DNA of 64,000 bases from Parietaria judaica (taxonomy: Eukaryota > Streptophyta > Magnoliopsida > Rosales > Urticaceae): NCBI GenBank assembly GCA_954871525.1, contig OX940866.1, positions 10,687,001 through 10,751,000 of the forward strand, given 5' to 3'. The position numbers and the translations under genes are program-made. Below, piece by piece: positions 1 to 10,729 of the stretch. The notes under the pieces are model-generated. The model made no database searches and was not told the DNA's origin. It was given only the letters and a program-made list of their open reading frames with translations. Numbering within the stretch: position 1 is the first letter of the stretch; each line of letters starts with the position of its first letter.

Positions 1-1908
1 AGCTTCGGCCCTCGGGGCAAGGCCCTTGCACGCGGTAGAGGAGTAAACCTCCCGACCCTCGAGAAGTGCACCCGGAGGCGGAAAGGCTGGGAAGCCGGCT
101 TGAGCCCATGGCAACCCGATAGGTGTCTCCTCGGGGTCAAGGGAAGACGCAAAGGGCCGCGTCGAGTCATCCGTTGATTTCGGCAGCGCGCCAGAAGGAG
201 CGATGAGAGGTACCTGTAAGTCGGAGACGCCGGTAAATTCAGGAGAAGGCTGGATCCCTGAGCCCTCGAGGGCCTCGATACCAGATGCGTTAGAAAGGAG
301 CTTCGGGCCAGGAGGATTAACCTCGGGGTGCGCCCCAGGCTGTTCCTCCTCGGGTCCGAAGGGGATCTGTTCCTGGTCGCCTTCGCGCCCGACAGGTGCG
401 AAGGTCTCTCCTCGGGCGTCCTCCTCGCCAATAGGTCCCGTACCTTCGTCATTCGGAACCTGGTTCTCTTTGACCGGAGAGTAAATCGAAGGCGTAGAGG
501 CCGCGGCCAGGTCCTGCGTCGCTTCGTCGGGGATTCCCCGAGGTGATGATGGAGAGGACCGGGTCGCGACACCAGGAGCGGAAGGAAGAATGGAGCTTTC
601 AGCTCCTAAACGGGGTGGAGGGGGAGCGTTCGGTGCGATGACCAGATGTTCGATATCGTCCGACACCAGTCCCGTCCTCCCCGCTGCGCCCTCTACAGGC
701 GCGCTACCCGGAGCCCCTTCCGCTGTTCCCCGAGACGGATCAACAACTTCGGGCTCAGGGGTCGGGGCGGGAACCTTTGCCTTCTTTGCAGGAGAAGCAT
801 CACGTACCTCCTCGGCGGGTCGCTTTCCCGAAGAGTTTTCTTCTCGAGGGGATCTCCTCGAGGAGCGGGAAGCCTCCGACGGGGAGTGGGTGACAGAATC
901 CGTCCTGGTTCTCGTCCACCGCTCATTGCGAGTATCCTCGATAGGGCGTTTACTCGAGGGACCACCCTCTCGGAGGGTGAGCCCCATGTAACGAGGAGCG
1001 TCGGATCCTGCCTGGGACCTCGACGGTCTCTGCACCTCCCGATCCCGATCAACGGGAGCGTTGTCCCTAGCAGCAACGGATTTATCCTCGGATTTCTTCT
1101 TCGACCTTGGAGCGGTTTTCTTCCACTCTACGGGAGATCCCTCCGGAGCGGGTTCGCGAAGAAAACCCGCCGGGAGAAGAGTGTTTGGGGGCGCCCCGTG
1201 AATTCGGGCCAGTTGATAGACCCCAGACTTCTCGATCTGCCGATCCCCGAAGTCCTTACTCGAATCGCGCTTAGGGTTGGCAAGGAGAGCAGCGTGGATC
1301 TCTTTGAACCGCGCATCGGCCTTTTCGTTCTCCTCGGGCTTAAATCGAGGAAGATCCACTCCCTCGAGCACCAAATCCCTCGGTAGGAAGAAGTGGTGGG
1401 GACCGAAGTTGGAGTTGTCCACACGAACGAAGAAATACTTATTCTCCCAGCCGGACTCGTTCGACGGCGTGTTCGTGAGAATGTGCGGTCGAACACGATG
1501 AGACATGGCAAAGCAGCCCAAATTCTTCAGATTCCGGGAGACCTTGAAGAGGCGCATCAAGTCCTCAAGCGTAAGCTCCACTTTCTGCTCGCATGCAATA
1601 GCGAGTGTGCAGAGGAGGAGGCGAAAGGTGTAGGGGCTCACCTGAGCGATCGGAACATCAAAGGCGTAGAGGAACGCCACGATCAAGAGCGGTACTGGGA
1701 AGCAAAGACCGACGATGCGGAAGAATGGCTCATAGATGCAGACAAAGTCGTTCTGAGGCTCGTCGGCGAATTCACCCTCGAAGGGGAGACGTGCGAAACA
1801 GAGCTCCGAGTCTGAACAGTTGCTGACGACAAACTGCAAACTCTCGCTCGTCATGACGGAGGCAGGGCTTCGGGTCTTAAAGACCAGGCCGGAGCGGGAA
1901 GGAGCCAT
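1..1908 (-). CDS. Antisense accessory ORF of the Gypsy element, Transposase_28-like, partial
   Basis: I read an uninterrupted minus-strand frame of 636 codons from an ATG at 1908-1906 to the window edge with no stop, so the protein is C-terminally incomplete. The N-terminal 190 or so residues look globular (MAPSRSGLVFKTRSP start, then FYEPFFRIVG-like and SPYTFRLLLCTLAIACEQK-like stretches, then GWENKYFFVRV). They resemble the plant putative gypsy-type transposon domain (Transposase_28, PF04195). The rest is low-complexity, rich in Pro, Ser, Glu, Arg and Gly, with basic patches such as KKAKVP that could be nuclear signals. The ORF opposes the LTR direction, as in accessory antisense ORFs known from Tat-lineage elements such as Grande. 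It has its own TATA box 130 bp upstream. The function of such proteins is unknown. Domain naming is from memory of the family pattern, not a search. Confidence 0.75.
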   Translation of the reverse strand, partial: MAPSRSGLVFKTRSPASVMTSESLQFVVSNCSDSELCFARLPFEGEFADEPQNDFVCIYEPFFRIVGLCFPVPLLIVAFLYAFDVPIAQVSPYTFRLLLCTLAIACEQKVELTLEDLMRLFKVSRNLKNLGCFAMSHRVRPHILTNTPSNESGWENKYFFVRVDNSNFGPHHFFLPRDLVLEGVDLPRFKPEENEKADARFKEIHAALLANPKRDSSKDFGDRQIEKSGVYQLARIHGAPPNTLLPAGFLREPAPEGSPVEWKKTAPRSKKKSEDKSVAARDNAPVDRDREVQRPSRSQAGSDAPRYMGLTLREGGPSSKRPIEDTRNERWTRTRTDSVTHSPSEASRSSRRSPREENSSGKRPAEEVRDASPAKKAKVPAPTPEPEVVDPSRGTAEGAPGSAPVEGAAGRTGLVSDDIEHLVIAPNAPPPPRLGAESSILPSAPGVATRSSPSSPRGIPDEATQDLAAASTPSIYSPVKENQVPNDEGTGPIGEEDARGETFAPVGREGDQEQIPFGPEEEQPGAHPEVNPPGPKLLSNASGIEALEGSGIQPSPEFTGVSDLQVPLIAPSGALPKSTDDSTRPFASSLDPEETPIGLPWAQAGFPAFPPPGALLEGREVYSSTACKGLAPRAEA

Positions 1909-2035
1909 CAAAGCGTTTAGGAGAGAAGGGAGAAGAAGCTTGGAGACAAGGGAATAAGGGTAGGAACGGAGAAGAAGCTTAGAGAGAGTTTTTGAAAATA
2001 CGAAAAATGTCTGAAAAGGTAGGCATAAACTCCGA

Positions 2036-2042
2036 ATTTATA
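2036..2042 (-). promoter_or_regulatory. TATA box of the antisense ORF
   Basis: On the minus strand TATAAAT lies about 130 bp upstream of the ATG at 1908. The leader that follows is CT-rich (1909-1985), typical of plant 5' UTRs. This suggests that the antisense ORF is transcribed from its own promoter. Confidence 0.5.
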
Positions 2043-2677
2043 GAAAAGGGAAAAAGAGTGGATAGGCGCGTTTTGATCCAACGACCTAAATTCAAAGCTC
2101 GCTAACTCATCAACGGCTCGTGTCAAGGGCCCGTTACAATTCCCCACAAGTACTCGAGTGCGAAAGGGTGGCATTTAGTGCTGAAGGGACGTGTGAAAAA
2201 TTCGAGGCTGACGAAATTTGGGAAAGCAAACCAAGGTGGGGCCCAGAACCAGGCAACGGTCGGGGAAGCAAGAGAGTCGAACCCTCTCGGTCGTTAACGA
2301 GGATCTTCGCGAAAACCCCTCGTTTAGTGTTATTGAGGAATCTTCATCGCTACGAGTTCGTCGGAAAGATTATATTTTATACTTGCAAAGTACATGCTTA
2401 CGTTTACATTCGGTATTATACAGAATTTAGGTAAGCGAGGAGAGCTCTCGATGAAAACACCAACGGCGTTTAGGCCACAGCAGCTCCCACAGGACAAAGG
2501 ACCCGACTCGCAACGAGGAGGGGAGCGAAGGAGGCGTGACGAGGAAAAGAAGTAATTTAGCAATATAGCCACGCGAGGAGCCAATGAAGCAATCACCAAC
2601 CTGGAAACCAACAAATGTTGGCTAAGGCCGGTCTCCGAGATGATTATACTTTATTTTACCAAGTGTATACATTTGAT

Positions 2678-2688
2678 AAAATGGGGGA
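2678..2688 (+). other. Polypurine tract of the Gypsy element
   Basis: AAAATGGGGGA lies 5 bp before the LTR start at 2694. It primes plus-strand DNA synthesis in LTR retrotransposons and fixes the element's orientation. Confidence 0.6.
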
Positions 2689-2900
2689 CTGACTGTTAAG
2701 GTCGGATTTGGTCAAATCCATCCTCAACACAACTCGTGTCGTTTTGTCCATAAACGACATGAGGGAAGGCGAGGAAGTTCATCACCTGAGGAGGATTATC
2801 TTCGAGGAGGTTCGGCCGCGAGGAGGCACAGCCACACAAAACCAGACTGCGATGAAGTGTCCCATCACACTCGACGAGTAATTTTGTCATGATGGTTTAT

Positions 2901-3115
2901 GCAGAGCCGAATGACGTTTGACGGGATGTGCATTTAATGAAGCCGACCTACTCACTCGATGAGAAGCACCAGCGACGAAGCTTGCAGAGCCAAATGACGG
3001 CTGACGGGATGTGCATTTAATAAAGCCGACCTACTCACTCGATGAGAAGCACCAGCGACGAGGCTTGCAGGGCCGAATGACAGCTGACGGGATGCGCATT
3101 TAATGAGGCTCACCT
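2901..3115 (+). repeat. 83-bp tandem repeat inside the Gypsy LTR
   Basis: About 2.6 copies begin at 2901, 2984 and 3067, each starting GCAGAGCC/GCAGGGCC and containing a GACGGGATG(T/C)GCATTTAAT core. It lies upstream of the TATA box, where LTR enhancer repeats are usually found. Confidence 0.8.
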
Positions 3116-3247
3116 ACCCATAATAGCAGTCTGCTCGGAAGTGACATAAAGCAGGGATTAACCATGCTTCCCTCAAATCACGCCAGGAAGCGAATGATTA
3201 AAGAGAGAAAAAGGCGGGAAAGACGCGAGGGGAATGTAATGTAGACT

Positions 3248-3256
3248 CTATAAAAG
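3248..3256 (+). promoter_or_regulatory. TATA box of the Gypsy LTR
   Basis: CTATAAAAGG in the LTR, about 270 bp before the LTR end, marks the likely U3/R boundary of a plus-strand promoter. Confidence 0.55.
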
Positions 3257-3562
3257 GCAAAATAAGCCTCATTTGTAAAGGTTCGGAAAAATAGAGAAGA
3301 AAGGCCCGGAAAAGATAGAGAGATCCTGTAATAGAAAGGCTAAGGAAATAGAGAAAGCCTTTTGCTCATGATCCTTCATCTGTCTAGCTATTCAACGGAA
3401 GAAAACCGAGCTCATTTCGGAAAATATAATAAAACAAAGATATTCACTGATTATTGTTGTTTATCTGTTATTTGGTGATTATTTTTGTGACTGGAAAAGG
3501 GCGGTGAAAATCGCCCTCTACAATCGTGTTCTTTGCAGATCCGTGAATTGGGAACCAACAAG

Positions 3563-3574
3563 TGGTATCAGAGC
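3563..3574 (+). other. Primer binding site of Copia family A
   Basis: TGGTATCAGAGC, complementary to the 3' end of initiator tRNA-Met, lies 2 bp after the LTR end CCAACA at 3560. Confidence 0.85.
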
Positions 3575-3586
3575 TTCAATCAAAGA

Positions 3587-4216
3587 ATGTCTTCATCATC
3601 AGATTCACCGATCGACGGAGCTTTGGTCGCGCAGAAACCAGACTCCAGAGAAGGCACAGTTACGCTCCATTACCCCATGCTCACGAAGAGCAATTACGCC
3701 GTGTGGGCGTTGAAGATGAGGGTAAATCTGCAGGCGCAAGAAGTGTGGGAGGCCATAGAGAACGGCGGTGTCGAAGGGCGCAAGGAAAGAATGGCTCTAG
3801 CCGCAATCTACCAAGCAGTTCTGGAAGATGTTCTTCTCATGCTCGCCGAGAAAGATTCAGGAAAGGAAGCATGGAAAACACTTCAGACCATGCACATGGG
3901 CGCAGATCACGTCAAGGAGACAAAGGTCCAAACCTTGAAGAGTGAGTTCGAGGTGATGAGGATGAAGGAGAGCGAATCAATTGATGACTTCACTATGAGG
4001 CTCACGTCCATTGTGACCGGCATTCGCTCGTTAGGAGACAAGGTGGAGGAGACCACCGTCGTCAAGAAATTTCTCCAAGCAGTGCCTCACAGGTACATGC
4101 AGATCATGACATCGATAGAGCAGTTCGGCGATCTCAAGACCATGACGGTCGAGGAGGTTGTTGGTCGCCTCAAAGCCCACGAGGAGAGACTTCCGGGTAA
4201 CGGTGACAGGGAATAG
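3587..4216 (+). pseudogene. gag: Copia gag N-terminal part (UBN2/DUF4219 type)
   Basis: The ATG at 3587, the first after the primer site, opens a frame of about 209 residues that starts MSSSSDSPIDG. It has the Copia gag pattern: NYAVWALKM near residue 36, then an all-helical UBN2-like region (LKSEFEVMRM, VVKKFLQAVP). Gag forms the virus-like particle that packages element RNA. The frame stops at TAG 4214-4216, before the zinc knuckle, which appears in another frame from 4442. The gag is therefore split by a stop and a frameshift. Confidence 0.75.
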
Positions 4217-5699
4217 GAGAAGAACCTCCTGCTCACGCATGAAGAGTGGACGGCCAGACAGCGGAAAACAGGGGGAGCCGAATTTTCTTCAAATTCCTCA
4301 GGTCAGAGCAGCTTTGGTGGAGAAGTCCGAGGTCGCGGACAAGATCGTTGACGAGGTCGAGGTCGAGGTCGGGATCAGCGAGGTCGCGGCAGTGGTGCAC
4401 CCCGTCAGCAAGACACGACCAGGAGAGACAAGAGCAAAGTGAAGTGCTACAGTTGTCAAAAGCTTGGGCACTTTGCATCTGAGTGCCGGAGCAGAAACCA
4501 TGGCGAAGAGGCAAATCTAGCGAGATTCCGAGACGACCAGCCAGCATTGTTGTTTGCCGAGAAGGAAAAGCGTCTGGACGAACAGAATGCCAAAAGCGTC
4601 GCCAAGGCCCGCACAGAAGTGATTAGTGTGCCGATCAGCCTAGAGGCCGAGCAGACCTGTTCGGAGGAAACCAACGAGAAGGTTTTCCTAATCAAGGACA
4701 AAGTTATTGCAAACCTCCTCGTGGACGGAGAGAAGAAAGTCAATACCAACGTATTGTATTTGGACAACGGAGCTAGCAACCACATGACTGGGGACCGAGC
4801 TAAGTTTGAAGAGCTCGATGAGAAGATCACGGGCAACGTGAAATTCGGCGATGGATCAGTCGTAGAGATCAGAGGCAGAGGGTCGATCCTGTTCGAGTGC
4901 AAGAATGGCGACCAGCATCTTATGACCCAGGTTTACTTCATCCCGAAGTTAAAGAGAAACATCATCAGTCTAGGGCAAATGACTGAGATCGGGAACACAG
5001 TGGTGCTATAAGGGTCCTATCTGAAGATGTGGACCAAGGAAGGAGAGCTGTTGATGAAGGTGTAGCGGACACCCAACAGACTCTACAAGATTCTCCTTAA
5101 AACATGCCAGCCCATCTGTCTCATGGCCTCAATGGCAGACCCGGCTTGGCTATGGCATGCACGGCTCGGACACGTGAATTTTCACGGGCTTAAGATGATG
5201 GGTGAAAAGAAGATGGCCTTCGGGGTTCCCAAGATAGAACACCCCGACCAGCTATGTGAGTGTTGCATGATCGCGAAGCAGGCGTGGATACCTTTTCCGA
5301 TCAAGGCCAAATTCCGAGCAGAGATACCCCTATAGTTGGTGCATGCAGACCTATGTGGTCCAGTCACCCCAGCAACATTGGCAGGTAACAAGTACTTTCT
5401 TTTACTTGTTGACGATTACAGCCGCTGAATGTGGGTTTATATGCTTAAGGAGAAGAGCAGAGCCTTTGAGGTCTTCAAGAAGTTCAAGAAGATCGTGGAG
5501 AATGGCTCGGTGCACAGGTTAAAGGTCTTACGTACAGACCGATGAGGAGAATTCACTTCCCAGCAGTTCGGAGAATTCTGCGACCAGGAAGGAGTTCAGC
5601 GTCACCTGTCAGCACCTCACACGCCCCAGCAGAATGGCGTGGTGGAAAGATGAAACCGAACTGTAATGAACACAACCAGGAGCTTGCTCAAGAGCATGC
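4217..5699 (+). pseudogene. Copia gag C-terminus, protease and integrase remnants
   Basis: An RS/RG-rich linker is followed by a CCHC zinc knuckle (CYSCQKLGHFASEC, about 4442-4483) and a protease motif LDNGASNHMTGD near 4760, with Asn in place of the common Ser. The gag-pre-integrase motif WLWHARLGHVNF and CECCMIAKQ (5147-5280) follow, then the integrase core (VDDYSR, LRTD, AEWR-like), cut at about 5699. Frames are broken by TAA at 5009-5011 and further stops near 5064, 5333, 5427 and 5541; several look like C-to-T changes relative to the copy at 58267-58710. Integrase would insert the cDNA; nothing here is functional. Confidence 0.8.
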
Positions 5700-8600
5700 G
5701 TGTCGGCAAAACCTTTTTACAGACCCTCCACAGGTGGATTTAACTTTCGAAGGAACTGCAATCTTCCAAATCGTGCTCCACCAGGTCGATCCGTTGTTAG
5801 ATGAAGATGTGGATCCAAGGTCATACGTTGAAGCAAAACCAATTCGATATCCACTTTTGACAGAGTACTCCCCATTCGTAGAATAATGCCATATAATTAC
5901 GTCTTTTTGGTTATTGTTCGCCCGAGGGATGCTAAGGATGGCCGAGGCATCCTCAGAGTCAAACATTGCCCTAATGAGATCTTCGTCCCACTCTCCCGTA
6001 ACTGACTTCAGCTCACACACACGCATGTTCGATGGCAGAAAGGGGGGTTCAATAAGCCAGAAAGAGCTCGTCCTCGGAATCCAGTTGTCGTCCAAAATAT
6101 CAACATCTTCTCCATTGCCAACCCGCCAACGAGAGCCCGCTAAGATAATGGATCGGCCCCAAAGAAGACTCCTCCAAACATGAGAAGCAGACGAGCTTAA
6201 ATGTGCTGACAAAGCATCACCGGTAGGGTAATAACAAGCTGCAAAGACTCTACCCACAAGTGAGTTCGGTGATCGGATGAGGCGCCACATGTTTTTCGCG
6301 AGCAAGGCTTGATTAAAGAATCCCATATCTCTAAAACCCAAACCCCCCTCACACTTGTTTCGACACATCTCGATCGATTTCGACCAGTGGATCTTTCGAT
6401 TATTGTTGCCGTCTCCCCACCAGAAACCTGCACATATTCTATGGATGTCTCCAATGAGACTAACCGGAAGGCGAAAACAACTCATAACATAGTTCGGAAT
6501 GGATTGAAGAGCAGCCTTAATTAGAATCTCTCTTCCTGCTTGCGAGACTTTGGTACCCCTCCAACTTTTAACTTTGTTCCATACTCGCTCCCTGACATAG
6601 GCAAACAACTCATTCTTCCGCCGCCCTGCGAAAGCTGGGAGACCAAGGTAACGTTGGTGGTACTCTGTTTTTGTGACCCCCAGGCAATTGGCGATCTGAA
6701 TTCTTCTGGATTCATTCATGTGTTTCCCAAAACATACGTCCGACTTGGAATAGTTGACCATCTGACCAGATGCCTTCTCATATATCCTCAAACAGTCTCT
6801 GACTGTTTCAGCTTCATCCACCGTTGCTGAGAAGAAAATGAGGCTGTCGTCCGCAAAGAAAAAATGAGAGATCCACAACCCTTCCCCTCCGAATCTAAGC
6901 CCATTAAGGATGTCACGATGCTTTGCATCTCGAAGGAGACCCGAAAGACCCTCCGAGCAAAAAAGGAATAGAAATGGAGACAATGTATCCCCCTGACGTA
7001 GGCCTCTTTGTGGGGTAACATGGCCACGAATTGAGCCATTAATGTTAAAAGTGAATGAGACTGTCGCGACACAACTTAGAATCTTATCGATCCACTCTAT
7101 TGCGTAGCCAGACGTATCATCAGGGCACAGAGGAAAGGCCATTCCACTCTGTCATAAGCCTTAGCCATGTCGAGCTTAAGGGCCGCACACTCCCCATTAC
7201 CAAATCGACCCCGTCGCATTGTATGGATTCCTTCAAAGCCAATCATCGCGTTATCAAATATTTGGCGACCCCCCACAAAAGCACTCTGATTCTCAGATAT
7301 CGCCGAACTCATAGTCGTTTTTAGGCGATCTGTGAGGCACCTTGAGACAATCTTATAAATAACGTTGCATAGACTAATAGGGCAGAAATCACTCACTTTT
7401 TTCCCTTTTGGTGTCTTAGGGATAAGGGTAATGATTGTGTCGTTGAATTCCCGAACAGATCTCCCGTCATTCAGGATCTCGAGGCAAACTTTGGTCACTG
7501 TTTGGCCAATAATATTCCAGAACTTTTGATAGAAAAGAGCCGGATATCCATCAGGTTCAGGAGCTTTAATAGCTTCCATAGAGAAGACAACATCTTTCAC
7601 ATCTTGGGCGGAGAAAGGGCTTAGAAGATAGTTGTTCATTTCAAGCGAAATTTTGGGAGAGATTCCAACCAAGCCCGCTTCGATGTCTTCTTCACTAGGC
7701 AGACTAGAAGTGAAAATAAGTCGAAAATAATCCGTAACAACCCTGGTCACCCCCTCATCTCCACTCTGTCAAATAGGCCATCGATTTTATTTTTCTTTCG
7801 ACGACCCGAAGCCCGTTGATGGTGAAATTTCGAGTTGATATCACCGTGCTTAAGCCATGTTGCCCGACTTCGTTGACGCCAAAATGATTTCTCTTTTTCA
7901 ATCAGAGAATCAAGTTGGCGTTCTTCTTTTCGGAAGGAATCCTAGTCCATTTCCCTATTCGCGTCACTAATCCGAGCAAGGACAAGCCGTTGCCTCTCAA
8001 TTTTGTCCCTTAGCTCACGAAATTCTCCACGCCCCCACAAATGAAGACCGTCCCGACAGAAATTCAACCCCTGCTTAAGCTACCAAGTGCCCGGGCCCCA
8101 GCTAGTTGAGCCCCAAGCCGTTCGGATCACTTCTTCACACCCCTCGTCGAGAACCTAAGCTTCTTCAAAGAAAAACCTTCTTCGGCCTCGCTTTCAATGA
8201 GAGAAATCTAACTCAAGGGCACCCTTCGAGATGAGAAGCAAAGGGCGATGGTCTGAGCTCCAGAAGTCAAGATGTCGCACAAAAGATTTAGGAAAACGAT
8301 CGACCCACTCTGAGGTGCCAAGACACCTATCGATTCTCTCATCAACTGTTCTTGCGCCAGCCTTTCGCCTCCACGTGAAAGGTTCCCCAACATAACCCAA
8401 ATCATGTAGATCGCACTCGTCAAGACAAGTCCTAAAGTTATCGATCAAGTAAGGGTCTCGCACGCAGCCACCCTTGATTTCACTATTCGAGAGAACTTCA
8501 TTAAGGTCACCTGCGCACAACCAAGGGCCCGAATGCATAAATCGAAGGCGCCGAATCAACTCCCAAGAATGTTTCCGCTGACTTGAGGTAGGATCACCGT

Positions 8601-8884
8601 ATATGCCTGCAAATCTCCAATCATCTTCATCGTCGCACTGAAGAACCCCTTCTATATGAAACTTAGAGAAGGATCCCAAAGAGAATTTTATGGAATCCCG
8701 CCATAAAAATAGAAGACCCCCACTCATACCAACTCGGTCGACGCCAAAACACGCTTCGAAACCAAGTTCCACGAACTCTCTCATATTGTGAGCGAACCAA
8801 CTTTGTTTCAGACAGAAAGATAAAGTCTGGTCTAAATTGGTTCACATGAGCACGGAGAGCTCCTAAGGTCCGAGGGTTCGCCAA
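5700..8884 (-). pseudogene. LINE ORF2: endonuclease and reverse transcriptase, broken
   Basis: The N-terminus (8884-8663) reads ANPRTLGALRAHVNQFRPD and SETKL, the apurinic-type endonuclease start. A frameshift leads to 8784-8194 with GDLNE, GEPFTWRR, RIDR and SDHRPLL motifs. After a degraded stretch, RT begins at 7750 (IKAPEPDGYPALFYQ) and crosses a frame change near 7142 to the catalytic FADDSL about 96 residues into the next piece. A zf-RVT start (WSTIWKIAVPSKVK) is cut at about 5700. The enzyme would nick target DNA and prime reverse transcription; here it is inactive. Confidence 0.85.
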
Positions 8885-8928
8885 ACCCTGGACGTTTTAC
8901 ATAAGGCCAATCGTTGGGCTCGGCGACC

Positions 8929-10729
8929 CTAATCCACAGGGTACGCAGCTTCACATTCTCTTGCGTCAATGATTTCATCCACTTTCGTGGAACAAGCCAT
9001 CAACGAACACTCTTTATCCCCTTCATTCACAGCTAACAGAGGATCTAAGCCCTCCATCTGAACCAATTGACCTTCGAGCAAAGATTCTGAGATTAACTCA
9101 GTGCTAACTTTGCCCTCTCTTGGCAAAGACTTGAGAGACCGCTTGGATTTCTTCTTTGTAAAAGAGCCTGTTGACAAAGCTAAATGCCCATGCTTTTCAT
9201 CAATAAACGAGCGTTTTCCTTTAGAAATCTGGAGAGACGTTGAAAGAGGAGTGGTTACCTCACTATTCGATACCGGATGCGATGGTGGGGGCGCGAGCAA
9301 CCCTGACTTCTCAGGGAAGAACAAAGAGTTATGCGGAACAAGATATTTGGTCAGAGCCTCTAGAGATGGATAGCTCGTAATCTATGTTGCATCTATCGTG
9401 GCAAGCTCCGCACAAGACGAGGGAGACTCGAAAGAGTCAGTGCTTTTATCTATCGCGGGAACAAAAGATTTTCTCAGATCGATGACATTGAGATCAACCC
9501 GAAACCCATCCTTTGGGGTCACGTCGGACTTCCCCTTCGAGATTGGATCAACATGCGAAGTCTATAAAATAGAAGGCTCGTTCAACTGCAAACCCGCTTT
9601 GTGTAGAGTCAAAGAGATGGGGGGCTCATTTGACTGTAAAGCTGCTTTGCGAACATCACAGTTGACAGTTTGGGGATGTAAAGTTTCTGAGACCCTCATA
9701 TTAGTCCCTTGGGTTTTTATTTTCCGATGCGTTATTGATGGCTCGATCTCCTCCATGGGCTCTTTCACTGAGTTATCCGCCGCAGAGATGAGAGCACACG
9801 ATTCCTTTTGACCCGATGTAGATCCAATGTTTGCCTTGGCTACAGAAATGGTCCTATTTCCCGCTAAAGTTGCTTCTTCTTTTGAAGTCGTCGATGAAAG
9901 TTTCTTTCTTGGCATTTCTGGTGCTTCGATAGTGTCGAAACAAGATACACATTTTTCTTCAGCGCGGAGCCACGGTCCAAGGGCTTGTCATGGGCGCTCA
10001 TCGAGGCCCTTCACGGTGATCTTAGGGTGTTTGCAACTCCTTTGATCATGGCCCAATAGGCCACATCTGTAGCAAAGAAATGGGAGTTTCTCATACTTGA
10101 ATGCGATCCAAACCAGTTTTCCTTTTACAGGAATGAAGCGACCCGGGCAAATAGGCGTTGACAGATCAAGAGAAACTCGACATCTGATAGAGTCTCTCAA
10201 AACCGAGCAGTAGTTCTTGTCCCATTTAAAGACTACAACCTTGCCGCAATATCCAGCCAAACGGAGGACATTTTTTGCCGTCCTTGTTGCGATTGGGACT
10301 CCTAGGATTCTCACCCAAATATTGATCGATGAGAATTTGCAATCCTTCCAATTCTCTGAGTCCGGCCATGGCTCAAGGAGGAGAACCCCACCATTAAACA
10401 CCACGGTCCCTTTTCTATCATTCTTTGGCACACACCAGGGTTCGCGAACTCAATCCCGATGTAAAACCCATCTTTGTTCTTCTCTAGAAGTTTTGTTTTC
10501 CAAGCCTGTTCATTCCACGAAAGTCGGCTAAGAACGAGTTGAACAACTTTAGGGAGCCAATTTTACCTCCAAGGATCTTACCCACCACCGCTGATTGAAG
10601 TTGAAGGTCAGAAGAACCACCGTCCTCCGAATCGGCAAGGTCTTCCCATTCTTCATCCTCCATAATGAGGGCGCCGGTAAGATCAACAAGAGATTCACCG
10701 TCGACATCTAGCTCTAGGTCTCTTTCCAT
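8929..10729 (-). pseudogene. LINE ORF1 (DUF4283 plus CCHC zinc knuckle), broken
   Basis: The likely start is the ATG at 10729 (MERDLELDVDGES, an acidic N-terminus). The frame continues in pieces at 10431-9988, 9915-9562 and 9324-8929. The second piece holds the DUF4283 domain (INIWVRILGVP, FKWDKNYCSVLRDS) and a knuckle CYRCGLLGHDQRSC fitting CX2CX4HX4C. The C-terminal pieces are low-complexity and Ser/Lys-rich. The family's product binds RNA and accompanies the LINE transcript. At least three frameshifts or stops separate the pieces. Confidence 0.75.

Larger units (their letters stand above)
1..3522 (+). mobile_element. 3' part of a Ty3/Gypsy (Tat/Ogre-like) LTR retrotransposon
   Basis: The element runs off the left edge. 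From left to right it shows a long ORF on the opposite strand (1-1908), a non-coding stretch, a polypurine tract (2678-2688) and a TG...CA LTR (2694-3522). The plus-strand TATA box inside the LTR and the purine tract just before it say that the element reads left to right, so this is its 3' LTR. No tRNA-like primer site is seen at 2693 reading leftwards, which argues against the opposite orientation. No gag-pol is visible, so the Tat/Ogre assignment is an inference from the antisense ORF layout. The element ends exactly inside the LTR tail of a Copia element (from 3523), so it inserted there. Confidence 0.7.
2694..3522 (+). repeat. 3' LTR of the Gypsy element (829 bp)
   Basis: It starts TGTTAAGGTC and ends CCCTCTACA, giving the canonical TG...CA ends. 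It contains an 83-bp tandem repeat and a TATA box with AT-rich downstream sequence. Directly after it (3523) the sequence becomes the tail of a Copia family A LTR, which marks the exact edge. The 5' LTR is outside the window, so neither the TSD nor the LTR age can be read. Confidence 0.7.
3523..5699 (+). mobile_element. Truncated Copia element, family A, plus strand
   Basis: It has the last 38 bp of an LTR (3523-3560), a primer site, gag, and protease and integrase remnants. It stops near 5699, where LINE sequence begins. The protein and DNA are closely related to the minus-strand element at 55340-59065 and to the solo LTR at 53546-54090, so three copies of one family are in the window. Its 5' LTR was cut by the Gypsy insertion and its RT, RNase H and 3' LTR are missing. 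Many in-frame stops in the integrase part show it is dead. Confidence 0.85.

Noticed and set aside
203..1826. Several plus-strand frames of 70-246 aa at the left edge
   Set aside because: They are shadows of the continuous minus-strand frame at 1-1908, and are Arg/Ser-rich without domains.
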